Source of the DNA: Nocardioidaceae bacterium
GTDB lineage: Bacteria > Actinomycetota > Actinomycetes > Propionibacteriales > Nocardioidaceae
Length of the DNA stretch: 51,997 nucleotides
Assembly (NCBI GenBank): GCA_025927955.1
Contig: JAICKK010000004.1
Location: forward strand, 1 to 51,997
Reading direction: 5' to 3'
How positions within the stretch are numbered: position 1 is the stretch's first letter; each line of letters begins with the position of its first letter. The notes under the pieces are model-generated. The model was not told where the DNA came from, did no database searches, and was given only the letters and a program-made list of their open reading frames with translations. Made by a program: the position numbers and the translations under genes. Positions 15,477-24,247 of this stretch are shown one piece after another.

Positions 15477-18095
15477 ATGCCGTGCGTGGCAACGTTGCGC
15501 CAGCCGTCCCGGCGGGCCGCCGCCGGAGAAGCCACAGCGGTCGACGAGCTGCTGCACGTCGCCCTCAGCCGTCCCGCGGAGGCGGTCAGGCGGGCGGAAC
15601 GGGTGCTGGACGCGCAGCCGGAGGTCCGGGTCGCGTCCATCGCGCACCAGACGATCGGCATCGTGCGCCGCGACAACGGTGACCTGGCCCTGGCCAGGCG
15701 CGAGCTGCGCGCCTCGCTACGACTGGCCCGGCGCAGCGGCGACCAGCAGCGCGTCGCCGACGTGCTGGCCACGCTGGGAGCGGCGCTGGTGATGGCCGGG
15801 GCGACTGCTCGGGGCTTCGCCCACCTCGAGGAGGCGGTGCACCTGGCTCACGGGGAGACGCTCGCACGGGTGCGGATGCGGTTCGCCTACCTGCTCAGGG
15901 CAGTCGGCCGGCACGAGGAGGCCCTCCAGGAGGTCAACGGCGCGTTGGTCGGCATCCGGCGTTCCGGAGACCGCGTGTGGGAGGCGCGCGCGCTCAACAG
16001 CAGGGGGCTCGTGCACCTCGGGCGCGGGGACGTCGCCCGCGCCGAGCGCGACCTGGACTGCGCGTACGCGCTGTTCACCGCCGAGGACCAGGCGCTGGAG
16101 GCGGCGTTCGCCGTGCACAACCGGGGCGTGACCGCCTACAGCCGGAACGACGTGCCGCTGGCCCTGCGGCTGCTGGCGGAGGCCGGCCGGAGCTACGAGA
16201 GGCTGGCCCACTTCACGCCGGACCTGGCGATCGACCGCTCCAGCATCCTGTTGGCCGTCGGGCTGACCGGCGAGGCGGTCGAGTCCATCGAGACCGCCCT
16301 GCGCACCGACGCCCTCCAGCCGCCCAAGCGTGCGGAGCTCCTGCTGATCCTGGCCGGTGCCCTGCTCGCCCGCGGGGAGCCGGAGCACGCGGAACGCCAC
16401 GCGGCGGCAGCGGTGAACCTGTTCCGGAGGCAGCGCCGCCGGTACTGGCTGACCAAGGCGCGGCTGGCCGTGGCGCAGGCCCGGTTCGCGCAGGGCCGGG
16501 TGGACGGGCGGCTGTACCGGCAGGTGTCGATGCTGGCCGAGGAGCTGGAGGGACTGCGGGTGGAGGAGGCGTCGCTGGCGCACCTGCTGGCCGGTCGGGT
16601 CGGGGTGGGCCAGGACCTCGACGGCCACGAGAGCCACCTCCTGGCCGCCGCGAGGTACCGGCGCGCGGCGGCACCTCTCTCCCAGGTGACCGGGTGGCTC
16701 GCCCAGGCGATGCTGTGCGAGGCCCGCGGTGAGCATCGCGGAGCGATGGCTGCGTGCACCAGGGGCCTGGAGGCGCTCACCGACTACTGCGCGGTCTTCG
16801 GCACCATGGAGTTCCGCGCCCTCGGCACCCGCCACGGCCTCGAGCTGGCCACCATCGGGCTGAGGCTGGCACTCCGGAAGGGCGACGCGCGGGCGCTGCT
16901 GACCGCCGGCGAGCGCTCCAGGGCGTTGTCGCTGACCTTCCCGCCGGTCGCGCCCGAGGCGGACCTGCAGGCCGTGTCCGAGCTCACCGCGCTTCGGGAG
17001 CTGCAGAGGCGCACCGACGACGCGCTCGCCTCCGGTGCGGCGACCACCGCCCTCCAACGGGAGCGGCGATCGCTGGAGGGCGCGGTGAGGTCGAAGAAGC
17101 TGATGCTGCGGGCGGGCGGTCGCCGCGAGCACCGGTTCGACCTGGCGGCGCTGACCGAGCACCTGGACGGCAGCAGCCTCGTTGAGCTCGTCGAGGTCGG
17201 CGACGTCCTCCAGGCCGTGGTGGTCACGGGGCGCCAGGTTCGCCTGCGCGAGGTGGGACCGAGGCAGAGCGCCGTGACCGCTCTCGGCACCGCCCGCTTC
17301 ACGCTGCACGGCATTGGCCGGGGCGTCCCGTTGCCGTTCCCGCCCCGCGTCGGCGAGGACCTCCAGAGTGCCCTGCTCGGACCGGCGGCGGACCTGCTCG
17401 GACCCGGACCGGTCGTCGTCTCCCCGCCCGCCCGGTTCCACGGGACGCCGTGGGGCCTGATGCCGGCCCTGGCGCACAGACCGGTCAGCGTCACCCCGTC
17501 CGCGGCGCTCTGGGTCCGCGCCCAGCGGGCGACCGCGCCGGCGGGCAGGAGGGTGGTGCTCGTCGGCGGTCCCCGGCTCGACGGTGGTGAGCTCGAGCTG
17601 CGCGCGCTGCGCGCGCGCTACCCGTCCGCGACGGTGCTGCACGGCGCGGACGCGACGGTGGAGCGCGTCCTCGACGCCCTCGACGGCGCCTGGCTGGCGC
17701 ACCTGGCCACCCACGGCGTGTTCCGCCCCGACAACCCGATGTTCTCCAGCCTCACCCTGTACGACGGGCCGCTGACCGTGCACGACCTGGAACGGCTGCG
17801 CCGCCCGCCGTACCGCATCGTGCTGTCGGCCTGCGACAGCGGGACCGGGTCACCGACGGGTGCCGAGGAGCTGCTCGGCCTGCAGAGCGCGCTTATCGGC
17901 CTGGGCACCGCGGGCATCGCGTCCAGCGTCGCCGAGGTCAACGACCGCGCGACCATCCGCCTGATGGTCGACCTGCACGCGGCGCTGAGCTCCGGGCTCG
18001 GCCTGCCGCAGGCGCTGTGCGACGCGCGCCGGGCCGCCGGCGGCTCCCCCGTCGAGCGAGCGACGGCCGCCGCCTTCATGGCCTTCGGCGTCTAG
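15477..18095 (+). CDS. TPR-repeat CHAT-domain protease
   Basis: An 872-residue protein. About 450 residues of helical TPR-like repeats (for example HEEALQEVNGALVGIRRSGD and ALNSRGLVHLGRGDVARAER) precede a helical linker and a C-terminal CHAT domain (about 620-872). The caspase-type dyad is His746 in LAHLATHGVFRPDNP and Cys786 in IVLSACDSGTGSPTGAEELL, the classic TPR-CHAT pattern. No membrane segment is seen. The TPR part probably recognises a partner that switches on the protease, as in known TPR-CHAT effectors. It is transcribed away from the subtilase/Trypco1/CHAT genes across a 50-bp gap. The start could be ATG 15477 or GTG 15486; neither has a clear ribosome-binding site. Confidence 0.88.
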   Translation: MPCVATLRQPSRRAAAGEATAVDELLHVALSRPAEAVRRAERVLDAQPEVRVASIAHQTIGIVRRDNGDLALARRELRASLRLARRSGDQQRVADVLATLGAALVMAGATARGFAHLEEAVHLAHGETLARVRMRFAYLLRAVGRHEEALQEVNGALVGIRRSGDRVWEARALNSRGLVHLGRGDVARAERDLDCAYALFTAEDQALEAAFAVHNRGVTAYSRNDVPLALRLLAEAGRSYERLAHFTPDLAIDRSSILLAVGLTGEAVESIETALRTDALQPPKRAELLLILAGALLARGEPEHAERHAAAAVNLFRRQRRRYWLTKARLAVAQARFAQGRVDGRLYRQVSMLAEELEGLRVEEASLAHLLAGRVGVGQDLDGHESHLLAAARYRRAAAPLSQVTGWLAQAMLCEARGEHRGAMAACTRGLEALTDYCAVFGTMEFRALGTRHGLELATIGLRLALRKGDARALLTAGERSRALSLTFPPVAPEADLQAVSELTALRELQRRTDDALASGAATTALQRERRSLEGAVRSKKLMLRAGGRREHRFDLAALTEHLDGSSLVELVEVGDVLQAVVVTGRQVRLREVGPRQSAVTALGTARFTLHGIGRGVPLPFPPRVGEDLQSALLGPAADLLGPGPVVVSPPARFHGTPWGLMPALAHRPVSVTPSAALWVRAQRATAPAGRRVVLVGGPRLDGGELELRALRARYPSATVLHGADATVERVLDALDGAWLAHLATHGVFRPDNPMFSSLTLYDGPLTVHDLERLRRPPYRIVLSACDSGTGSPTGAEELLGLQSALIGLGTAGIASSVAEVNDRATIRLMVDLHAALSSGLGLPQALCDARRAAGGSPVERATAAAFMAFGV

Positions 18096-18108
18096 CGTCC
18101 GCGCCGCG

Positions 18109-18397
18109 TTGGTTGAGGTGCCGAGGCGCTAGCCGAGGCCTCGAAACCACGGCCACCCTCGCGCGAACCTGACCAGGTTTCGAGGCCCTCGCCCCTGGGG
18201 GCTCGGGCACCTCAACCAACGACGGTCGGGTCCGCACCACGCTGGTTGAGGCGCCGAGGCGCTAGCCGAGGCCTCGAAACCACGCCCACCTCCACGCACA
18301 GCTGCGGATGGTTTCGAGGCCCTCGCCCCTGGGGGCTCGGGCACCTCAACCAGCGACGGCTCGGGCACCTCAACCAACGCCGGCTCGAGCACCTCGG
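18109..18397. repeat. Palindromic intergenic repeat cluster (two full units plus partial units)
   Basis: The unit at 18109-18220 has perfect outer arms TTGGTTGAGGTGCC and GGCACCTCAACCAA and inner arms around GGCCTCGAAACC and GGTTTCGAGGCC, so the transcript would form a long hairpin. A second full unit at 18242-18353 has the same arms with small changes. Two partial arms (18358-18380 and 18380-18397) follow. The right half carries gaggccctcgcccctggggg in both units. The cluster fills the gap between convergent genes (18096-18422) and probably ends both transcripts. The same family recurs at 30608-30840. Confidence 0.85.
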
Positions 18398-18422
18398 CGT
18401 ACGTGCGGACCCGCTCGCGGCC

Positions 18423-19637
18423 TCAGAAGGTGGCTGCCACCAGCGAGGCCGGCCGCAGGCGCGGCTGGCGGGCCTGGGGCTGCGGCAACTCCCTGTGGAA
18501 GAGCTTGCCGATCTGGCGCGGCGCGTTGGACAGCCGGGTCTCCCGCAGCCAGTCGTTGGGCAGCGAGAGGCGCAGCACCTTGTGCCAGGCGCTGGCCACC
18601 TGCTTGACCAGGGGCGCGGAGTGGTAGCGCAGCCCGTAGCGCTCGAACAGGTCGCGCACCCTGGGGGCGATCTCGCCGTAGCGGTTGCTGGGCAGGTCCG
18701 GGAACAGGTGGTGCTCGATCTGGTGCGACAGGTTCCCGCACATCAGGTGCATGGTCCTGCTGCCGGAGATGTCGGCCGAGCCGAGCATCTGCCGCAGGTA
18801 CCACTGGCCGCGCGTCTCGGACTCGTCGAGCTCGTCGAGCTGGAACGTCTCGACACCCTCGGGGAAGTGCCCGCACATGATGACCGAGTGGCTCCACAGG
18901 TTGCGCACCAGGTTCGCCGTGACGTTGGCGGCCAGCGTGCTTCGCCAGGAGGGACCGGTCAGCAGCGGGTGCACGACGTAGTCCTTGAGGACCTGCCCGC
19001 GGACCTTCCTCAGCGTCGCCTTGAGGCTGGAGCGCAGCTCCGGGGTGACGCCGCGCCTGCCGCGCAGATGCTCGCCGAGCCCCATGTCGTAGACCGCGAT
19101 GCCGTACTCGAAGATGCAGGCGTTGACGAAGTTCCACAGCGGCTGGACGAGGTAGCGCGGCTTCCAGGGCTGGTCCTCGTCCACGCGCATGATCCCGTAG
19201 CCCAGGTCGTTGTCCTTGCCCAGGATGTTCGTGTAGGTGTGGTGGGTCACGTTGTGCGCGCGCTTCCACTGCTCGGGCGGCGAGGCGTGGTCCCAGTCCC
19301 AGGTGGTCGAGTGGATCTTGGGGTCGCGCATCCAGTCCCACTGGCCGTGCAGGACGTTGTGCCCGATCTCCATGTTGTCGAGGATCTTCGCGACCGCCAG
19401 GCAGGCGGTGCCGACCACCCAGGCCGGCGGGAACCCGCTGGCGAGCAGCACGACGCGGGCGCCGAGCTCGAGCTTGCGCTGCACGTCGATGACCCTGCGG
19501 ATGTACGCCGCGTCGCGCTCACCCCGGCTGTCGAGGACCTCCTGACGGATCGCGTCGAGCTCACGGCCGATCGCCTCGACGTCGGCCGGGGAGAGCCCGG
19601 CCGTCTGGTTCTCGGCCTTGTTCTGTAGAGCAGTCAC
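18423..19637 (-). CDS. Membrane fatty acid desaturase (acyl-CoA/acyl-lipid type)
   Basis: A 404-residue di-iron membrane desaturase that introduces a double bond into acyl chains. All three histidine boxes are present: GHNVLHGQ, HNVTHHTYTN and the C-terminal HQIEHHLFPDLP. Hydrophobic segments flank them (VVLLASGFPPAWVVGTACLAV). The overall form resembles the actinobacterial DesA3/linoleoyl-CoA-desaturase-like group; these need a ferredoxin reductase partner, which is not in the window. The start is GTG at 19637, but a GAGGGG tract abuts it, so the true start could be slightly downstream. Confidence 0.9.
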   Translation of the reverse strand: MTALQNKAENQTAGLSPADVEAIGRELDAIRQEVLDSRGERDAAYIRRVIDVQRKLELGARVVLLASGFPPAWVVGTACLAVAKILDNMEIGHNVLHGQWDWMRDPKIHSTTWDWDHASPPEQWKRAHNVTHHTYTNILGKDNDLGYGIMRVDEDQPWKPRYLVQPLWNFVNACIFEYGIAVYDMGLGEHLRGRRGVTPELRSSLKATLRKVRGQVLKDYVVHPLLTGPSWRSTLAANVTANLVRNLWSHSVIMCGHFPEGVETFQLDELDESETRGQWYLRQMLGSADISGSRTMHLMCGNLSHQIEHHLFPDLPSNRYGEIAPRVRDLFERYGLRYHSAPLVKQVASAWHKVLRLSLPNDWLRETRLSNAPRQIGKLFHRELPQPQARQPRLRPASLVAATF

Positions 19638-19831
19638 CCCTCAACAGTGCCCCATCGGCCCAAGGTGTACCAAACGGCCGCTCCCGATCTGACCGCCTGA
19701 CCGCTGCCCGATGTTCGACGCTCCCGGCCGCACCGCGACGACCACGTCCGCTCCCGACCCCACCCTCGTCTGGTGCCTCGGTAGCATCGGGCAGTAGACC
19801 TCCATTCCCCGACACAGCGGAGGACCCGATC
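19638..19831. promoter_or_regulatory. Divergent intergenic region, desaturase and SCO1 genes
   Basis: This 194-bp gap must hold promoters for both neighbours. I see no confident -35/-10 pair. On the plus strand GGAGGA (near 19820) is a good ribosome-binding site for the SCO1 gene. No inverted repeat longer than a few bases stands out. Confidence 0.35.
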
Positions 19832-20659
19832 GTGATGCCGCCGACGGCCCGGCGCCGAGCCGCTGTGGTGGCCGCGACCCTGCTGGTGAGCGGGCTCGCG
19901 TTGAGCGGCTGCACCGGTGCCGCCGGCGCCTCCGACGGCCAGGCGGCCGCGGGGCAGGTGGCCACAGGGCAGAGCTCCCGGACCGTCGCCGGTGGCACCA
20001 CCCTCGACCAGCGGGTGCCCGACGCCGCGGCCCGCGCCGCCCTGGTCGACCAGGACGGTCGCCGGCTGACGCTGGGCTCGCTGCGGGGCAGGACGGTGAT
20101 GGTGGCACCGATGCTCACCATGTGCCAGGAGACCTGCCCGATGACCAGCGAGAACATGCACCGCGCGGCGGAGGACGCGCGCCGCGCCGGGTTGTCGGGA
20201 CGGGTGGTGTTCCTGGAGGTCACCGTGGACCCGGCCCGGGACACCGTCCACAGGCTGCACGCCTACGCCAAGCTGTACGGCGGGCTCCCGGACTGGCGGC
20301 TGGCGACGGGGAAGCCGGCGGCGGTGATCGCGTTCTGGAAGGCGCTGGGGGTGTCCACCGACAAGGCGCCCTCCGACGAGCCGGTGCGCGACTGGATGAC
20401 CGGCAGGCTCCTGCACCACTCCTACGACGTGCACCACCAAGACGTGGTGGTCGCGCTCGACCCGTCAGGTCGCCTGCGGTGGATCACGATCGGCCGGCCC
20501 GACGCGAAGGGTGGCCGGCTGCCGACCACGATGCAGAGGTTCCTCAACGACGAGGGGCGTCGCAACCTCGCGCGTCCCAGGGCCGGTGGGGCCGGGTCCT
20601 GGACCGCTGCAGACCTCGACAGGGCGGTGCACTACGTCCGCGGGCTGCCCGAGCGCTGA
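19832..20659 (+). CDS. SCO1/SenC family copper chaperone lipoprotein
   Basis: A 275-residue lipoprotein (LSGC lipobox, Cys27) with a thioredoxin-like SCO fold. The copper-binding CxxxC is MCQETCPM (Cys98 and Cys102), and a distal histidine-rich HHSYDVHHQDVVVALD supplies the third ligand. SCO proteins deliver copper to, or reduce thiols of, the CuA site of cytochrome oxidase subunit II, and a CuA oxidase is encoded at 46358-49978. The start is GTG at 19832 (an ATG follows directly). It ends 12 bp from the convergent antiporter operon. C-terminal to the SCO core is a short extension of about 40 residues. Confidence 0.9.
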   Translation: MMPPTARRRAAVVAATLLVSGLALSGCTGAAGASDGQAAAGQVATGQSSRTVAGGTTLDQRVPDAAARAALVDQDGRRLTLGSLRGRTVMVAPMLTMCQETCPMTSENMHRAAEDARRAGLSGRVVFLEVTVDPARDTVHRLHAYAKLYGGLPDWRLATGKPAAVIAFWKALGVSTDKAPSDEPVRDWMTGRLLHHSYDVHHQDVVVALDPSGRLRWITIGRPDAKGGRLPTTMQRFLNDEGRRNLARPRAGGAGSWTAADLDRAVHYVRGLPER

Positions 20660-20670
20660 GGCGCGCGCTC
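20651..20670. terminator. Short hairpin between convergent genes
   Basis: GAGCGC (20651-20656) and GCGCTC (20665-20670) form a 6-bp stem spanning the SCO1 stop codon and the 12-bp gap before the stop of the convergent mnhD-like gene. There is no T-run. It may serve both directions. Confidence 0.35.
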
Positions 20671-20671
20671 A

Positions 20672-22507
20672 TCACCTGACCAGGCCGGTCCAGGCGATCG
20701 CGAGCACCGTGGTCCCGGCCGCGAACCAGACCGCGTAGTCACCGACCGACCCGTCGTGCACGGCCTTGAGACCGCGAGCCAACACGAGCGCGACGCCCTC
20801 GACCCTGCGACCCAGACGACGCCACCACAGTCCGAGGGCGGCCAGGAGCAGCGAGCCGCCCGCGGCCGAGCCGCCGTAGGCCCACGCGGAGGCGCTCGGC
20901 GCGTAGCTCCCGACCACTGGTGGCGGGCTCTGCTGCCCGTGCAGCACCAGCTGCTCGGTCGCCTGCGGATGCTGCAGTGCCGCGGCGGCAGAGACGAGCT
21001 CGTGCGCGACCGACGGCGTGAACGCCACGCCGTACGCGACCAGCACGAGCCCGAGCGCCGGGGTGAGCAGCCACAGCCGCGTCCGCAGGCCGAGTCCGGT
21101 CTCGCTCTCCTCCGGCTCCCCCTCCTCCGGCTCGTCGGGCTTCCGGCTGGTCAGCAGGGGGTCGTGCGCCGGACCCCATCCCAGGTAGATGCGTGCCGTG
21201 CTCCGCAGCACGGTGGCCGACGTGAGCGCGGCGGCGAGGACCAGGATCGGCGGCAGCCACCCGTAGCCGGGGGAGTCGTAGATCAGCGCCGAGCTCAAGA
21301 AGGTGCCGAACGGCGGCAGGGTGGCCAGTCCCAGCCCCACCGTGATGAAGACCGCCATCGGGAGGACCTGGCTTCGCTGCCGGCCGCGGCCGTGCAGCGC
21401 CAGCTCGTCGCTGCTGCCCAGGCCCTTGATGACGATCGCCAGCGACAGGAACAGCGCGGCCTTCAGCAGGCCGTCGGTGATGAGGTAGAGCGTGGACCCG
21501 GCCAGTCCGCGGGCGGTGAGCAGCGCGATGCCGGCGAAGAAGATGCCACCGTGACTGATCGTGAGGAACGCGACCTGCCGCTTGAGGTCGGCCTGCAGGG
21601 CGCACATCACCGCCCCGAGCAGCGCGGTGAGAACGGCGACGGCGAGGAGCACGCCCCGGATGACGGCCGCGGCATGCACACCGAAGCCGGGCGCGAACCC
21701 GTCCCAGTAGACCCGCGCGAAGGTGTGGTAGGCGAGGTCGCTCATCACCCCGGCGAACAAGGCTCCGACCGGCGCCGAGGCGACCGCGTAGGCGTCCGAC
21801 ATCCAGAAGTGGAACGGCACCGCACCGGCCTTCGTGAGGAACCCCACGGTGATGAAGGAGAAGCCGACGACGACGGCGCTCCCGGGCGGGTTCGCGGACA
21901 GCTGGTGGCCGATCGCGGAGAGGTTGAGCTGCCCGGTGCTGGCATAGACCATGGCGAGGCCCATCAGCATCGTGAAGGTGCCCAGCGAGTTGATGATCGC
22001 GAAGTTCACCGCACCCTGGATCACGGCGGCCTGGTGGACCTGGTAGCCGCACAGGGCGTAGGCCGCCACGCTCATCAGCTCGAGCCAGACGAAGATGTTG
22101 AACAGGTCCCCGGACAGCGAGAACCCGACCATGCCCGCGAGGAAGGCAAGGACCAGAGCGTGGTAGAGGTGCCCGACTTCCTCGAAGTAGCGCCACGAGA
22201 ACACCAGGCTCGCTGTCGTGAGCAGTGCGGCCAGCGCCGCCAGCGATGCACCCAGCGGCTCGACGATGAAGGTGATCCCGATCGGCAGGCCGTGCACCGG
22301 CCGCCAGCCACCGAACCAGTACACGATCGGGTGGGTGCGGGTGGCCACCACCAGGACCACGCTCATGGCGGTCACGGCTGCGGCGGCGAGGATCGCGGCC
22401 AGGTCGGGCACCCAGGCGGGCAGCCAGTGGCTGGTCGCCGTGAGGAGCACGGCGACGGCCAGCGGGACCACGACCAGCAACGGGACCAGGGTCGTCACCT
22501 CAGCCAC
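20672..22507 (-). CDS. Mrp/Mbh antiporter subunit D (NADH dehydrogenase N-like)
   Basis: A 611-residue, highly hydrophobic protein of the proton-conducting membrane transporter family (complex I NuoL/M/N-like; MrpD/MbhH). Characteristic parts are GDLFNIFVWLELMSVAAYAL, SDLAYHTFARVYW and LQADLKRQVAFLTISHGG, with charged residues inside membrane helices for ion transfer. The last 150 residues are an extra, less conserved region with a Glu-rich loop (EPEEGEPEESETG). The GTG at 22507 overlaps the subunit C stop by 8 bp. It ends the antiporter operon. Confidence 0.9.
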   Translation of the reverse strand: MAEVTTLVPLLVVVPLAVAVLLTATSHWLPAWVPDLAAILAAAAVTAMSVVLVVATRTHPIVYWFGGWRPVHGLPIGITFIVEPLGASLAALAALLTTASLVFSWRYFEEVGHLYHALVLAFLAGMVGFSLSGDLFNIFVWLELMSVAAYALCGYQVHQAAVIQGAVNFAIINSLGTFTMLMGLAMVYASTGQLNLSAIGHQLSANPPGSAVVVGFSFITVGFLTKAGAVPFHFWMSDAYAVASAPVGALFAGVMSDLAYHTFARVYWDGFAPGFGVHAAAVIRGVLLAVAVLTALLGAVMCALQADLKRQVAFLTISHGGIFFAGIALLTARGLAGSTLYLITDGLLKAALFLSLAIVIKGLGSSDELALHGRGRQRSQVLPMAVFITVGLGLATLPPFGTFLSSALIYDSPGYGWLPPILVLAAALTSATVLRSTARIYLGWGPAHDPLLTSRKPDEPEEGEPEESETGLGLRTRLWLLTPALGLVLVAYGVAFTPSVAHELVSAAAALQHPQATEQLVLHGQQSPPPVVGSYAPSASAWAYGGSAAGGSLLLAALGLWWRRLGRRVEGVALVLARGLKAVHDGSVGDYAVWFAAGTTVLAIAWTGLVR

Positions 22508-22844
22508 GCATCTCCCGCATCTCGTCCGGGTCGAGGGTCCCGTGGGTGCGGTAGGCGCGCAGGGCGAGGGAGAGCACCAGTGCGAGGACCGCGACGCTGA
22601 CCACCACGTCGGTGAGCGTCAGGGACTGCACGACGGGGTCCACCAGCGGCTTGCCGGGCTTGGCGCCCTTGGTGATCGGCGCCTGCCCGTTGGTGAGGTA
22701 GCCGACCGTGATGAGCGCGACGTACGTCGAGGACTGCATCACCGTCAGGCAGACGGCGAGGTGGATGTAGTTGCGGCTGCTCACCACGCCGTACAGACCG
22801 GCGATGAACAGCACGCCGGCGACCAGGTAGGGGAAGACGCTCAT
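22500..22844 (-). CDS. Mrp/Mbh antiporter subunit C (NuoK-like)
   Basis: A 114-residue NuoK/MnhC-like membrane protein with three hydrophobic helices. The signature YGVVSSRNYIHLAVCLTVMQSS is typical of MnhC. A loop of about 25 residues (NGQAPITKGAKPGKPLVDP) precedes the QSLTLTDVVVSVAV helix, as in Mrp C subunits. The ATG at 22844 overlaps the subunit B stop by 4 bp. Confidence 0.92.
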   Translation of the reverse strand: MSVFPYLVAGVLFIAGLYGVVSSRNYIHLAVCLTVMQSSTYVALITVGYLTNGQAPITKGAKPGKPLVDPVVQSLTLTDVVVSVAVLALVLSLALRAYRTHGTLDPDEMREMRG

Positions 22845-23593
22845 CGCTCCTCCGCCGCGACGTCCGGCACCGTCTCGGTGTAGTCCTCGAGGAACTCATG
22901 GAAGATCAGCACGAGGCCGGCGGCGACCGCCAGGCCGGTGGCGGCGTTCAGGACGGCGATCGTCCCGCCGGACGCCAGGTCGCCGGTGGTGCCGAGCGGG
23001 ATGAGGTTGTGCAGGTAGGTGCCGCCTGCGGCGAGCCCGGCGAGCCCCACGGCCAGGTACACGAACGCGCCGCCGCCCTCCGCCGCGTCGACCAGCGGGT
23101 CGGGTGTGAGCACCTGGTAGCGCTGGTAGCTTCCGGCGAGCCAGGTGAGCAGCGCCGCCCCGGCGCCGATGACGCCGCCCTGGAACCCGCCACCCGGGGT
23201 GATGTAGCCGTACGAGATCGTCCAGAGACCCAGGAGCAGCACCAGCGGGATCATCCCCGGCCTCAGCCACGTCAGCAGCTCGCTGGTGACCGGGTCACGG
23301 GCGGCGCGGTGCTCCTCCCCGCGGGTGGACCGCAGCAGCAGCGCCGTGCCCATCACCCCCGAGACCATGATCAGCTCCTCGCCCATCGTGTCCCAGCCGC
23401 GGTAGTCGAACACGATGGCGGCGACCACGTTGGTGGTGTGCCGCTGCCCGGTGGCGTGCTGCGCGAAGTAGCGGGCGTAGTCGCTGTGCGGCAGGCCGAA
23501 GGACGGCAGCCCGACGAGCCCCCAGGCGAGCACCGCGGCCATCGCGATGCCGACGGGGACGAAGAACAGCACTCGCCGACGGACGCGACTCAT
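22841..23593 (-). CDS. Mrp subunit B with fused MbhE-like N-terminal domain
   Basis: A 250-residue membrane protein made of two parts. Residues 1-90 match the MbhE-like element (part of the C-terminal region of MrpA): a hydrophobic helix, a periplasmic segment, then VVAAIVFDYRGWDTMGEELI. Residues 115-240 are the MnhB domain with YGYITPGGGFQGGVIGAGAA. In many Mrp operons these are on separate proteins. The ATG at 23593 has GGGGA 7 nt upstream, and 67 bp separate it from the DUF4040 gene. Confidence 0.88.
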   Translation of the reverse strand: MSRVRRRVLFFVPVGIAMAAVLAWGLVGLPSFGLPHSDYARYFAQHATGQRHTTNVVAAIVFDYRGWDTMGEELIMVSGVMGTALLLRSTRGEEHRAARDPVTSELLTWLRPGMIPLVLLLGLWTISYGYITPGGGFQGGVIGAGAALLTWLAGSYQRYQVLTPDPLVDAAEGGGAFVYLAVGLAGLAAGGTYLHNLIPLGTTGDLASGGTIAVLNAATGLAVAAGLVLIFHEFLEDYTETVPDVAAEER

Positions 23594-23660
23594 CGGTGTC
23601 CCCGCGGCGCTGTCGGGCGGAGGAGCGGAGCGGGGGAGGCCGAGAACGGCGTGGGGTGAG

Positions 23661-23951
23661 TCATCGCCCGGCCTCGCTGTCGCTCGGAGCGCGGCGCTTG
23701 CGCTGCGGGTCTCGGGTGCCCTTGCCGGTGCGGTAGACCGTCGCCAGCAGCACCAACGGGTAGGCGACGGTGGACACGACGAGCTCGGAGATGGCCACGT
23801 CGGGGGCCTGCAGCACCACGAAGAAGATCACGAGCGAGAGCCCGAAGAACCCGTTGACGACCGTCTGCCGCAACGGGTCGTGCGTCAGCACGACGCACAC
23901 CCCCAGCACCCCGACCGCCGTGAGCACGACGACGAGCAGGGCGGTCGTCAC
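23661..23951 (-). CDS. DUF4040/MbhD-like subunit (MrpA C-terminal fragment)
   Basis: A 96-residue membrane protein with three helices. The conserved part NGFFGLSLVIFFVVLQAPDVAISE is the MbhD/DUF4040 signature, equivalent to a piece of the C-terminal domain of MrpA. The large N-terminal antiporter domain of MrpA is not encoded anywhere nearby. The GTG at 23951 overlaps the subunit G stop by 4 bp. The basic C-terminus (GKGTRDPQRKRRAPS) is probably cytoplasmic. Confidence 0.88.
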   Translation of the reverse strand: MTTALLVVVLTAVGVLGVCVVLTHDPLRQTVVNGFFGLSLVIFFVVLQAPDVAISELVVSTVAYPLVLLATVYRTGKGTRDPQRKRRAPSDSEAGR

Positions 23952-24247
23952 GGCTGACGCCCGGACGAGAGGCGGCGGAACGCGCGCCCGGTGGCGTGGG
24001 TCAGCACGGGGTTGAGCAGGAGCAGCAGGAACAGGGCGGCGATCAGCTCGACCGTGGCGGAGGTGGCCGACGTGCCGGTCACGAGCACCGCCGCCGCCAG
24101 CAGCACGGGACCGACGGTCGTCCCGGCAGCGGCGAAGTGGAGCCGGTCGAACACGTCGCGCATCCAGAGGACGCCGGCACAGCAGACGATCTCCGCGAGC
24201 ACCCCCGCACCGAGCAGGGTGTCGGCGACCACCGTCGTGGCGCTCAC
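23948..24247 (-). CDS. Mrp antiporter subunit G
   Basis: A 99-residue MnhG/PhaG-type protein with three membrane segments. The family signature region GVLWMRDVFDRLHFAAAGTTVGP is well preserved (the usual form is RLPDxYxRLHAxTKxxTLG, with the Thr/Gly-rich turn). The GTG at 24247 overlaps the subunit F stop codon by 4 bp (GTGA). Confidence 0.92.
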   Translation of the reverse strand: MSATTVVADTLLGAGVLAEIVCCAGVLWMRDVFDRLHFAAAGTTVGPVLLAAAVLVTGTSATSATVELIAALFLLLLLNPVLTHATGRAFRRLSSGRQP

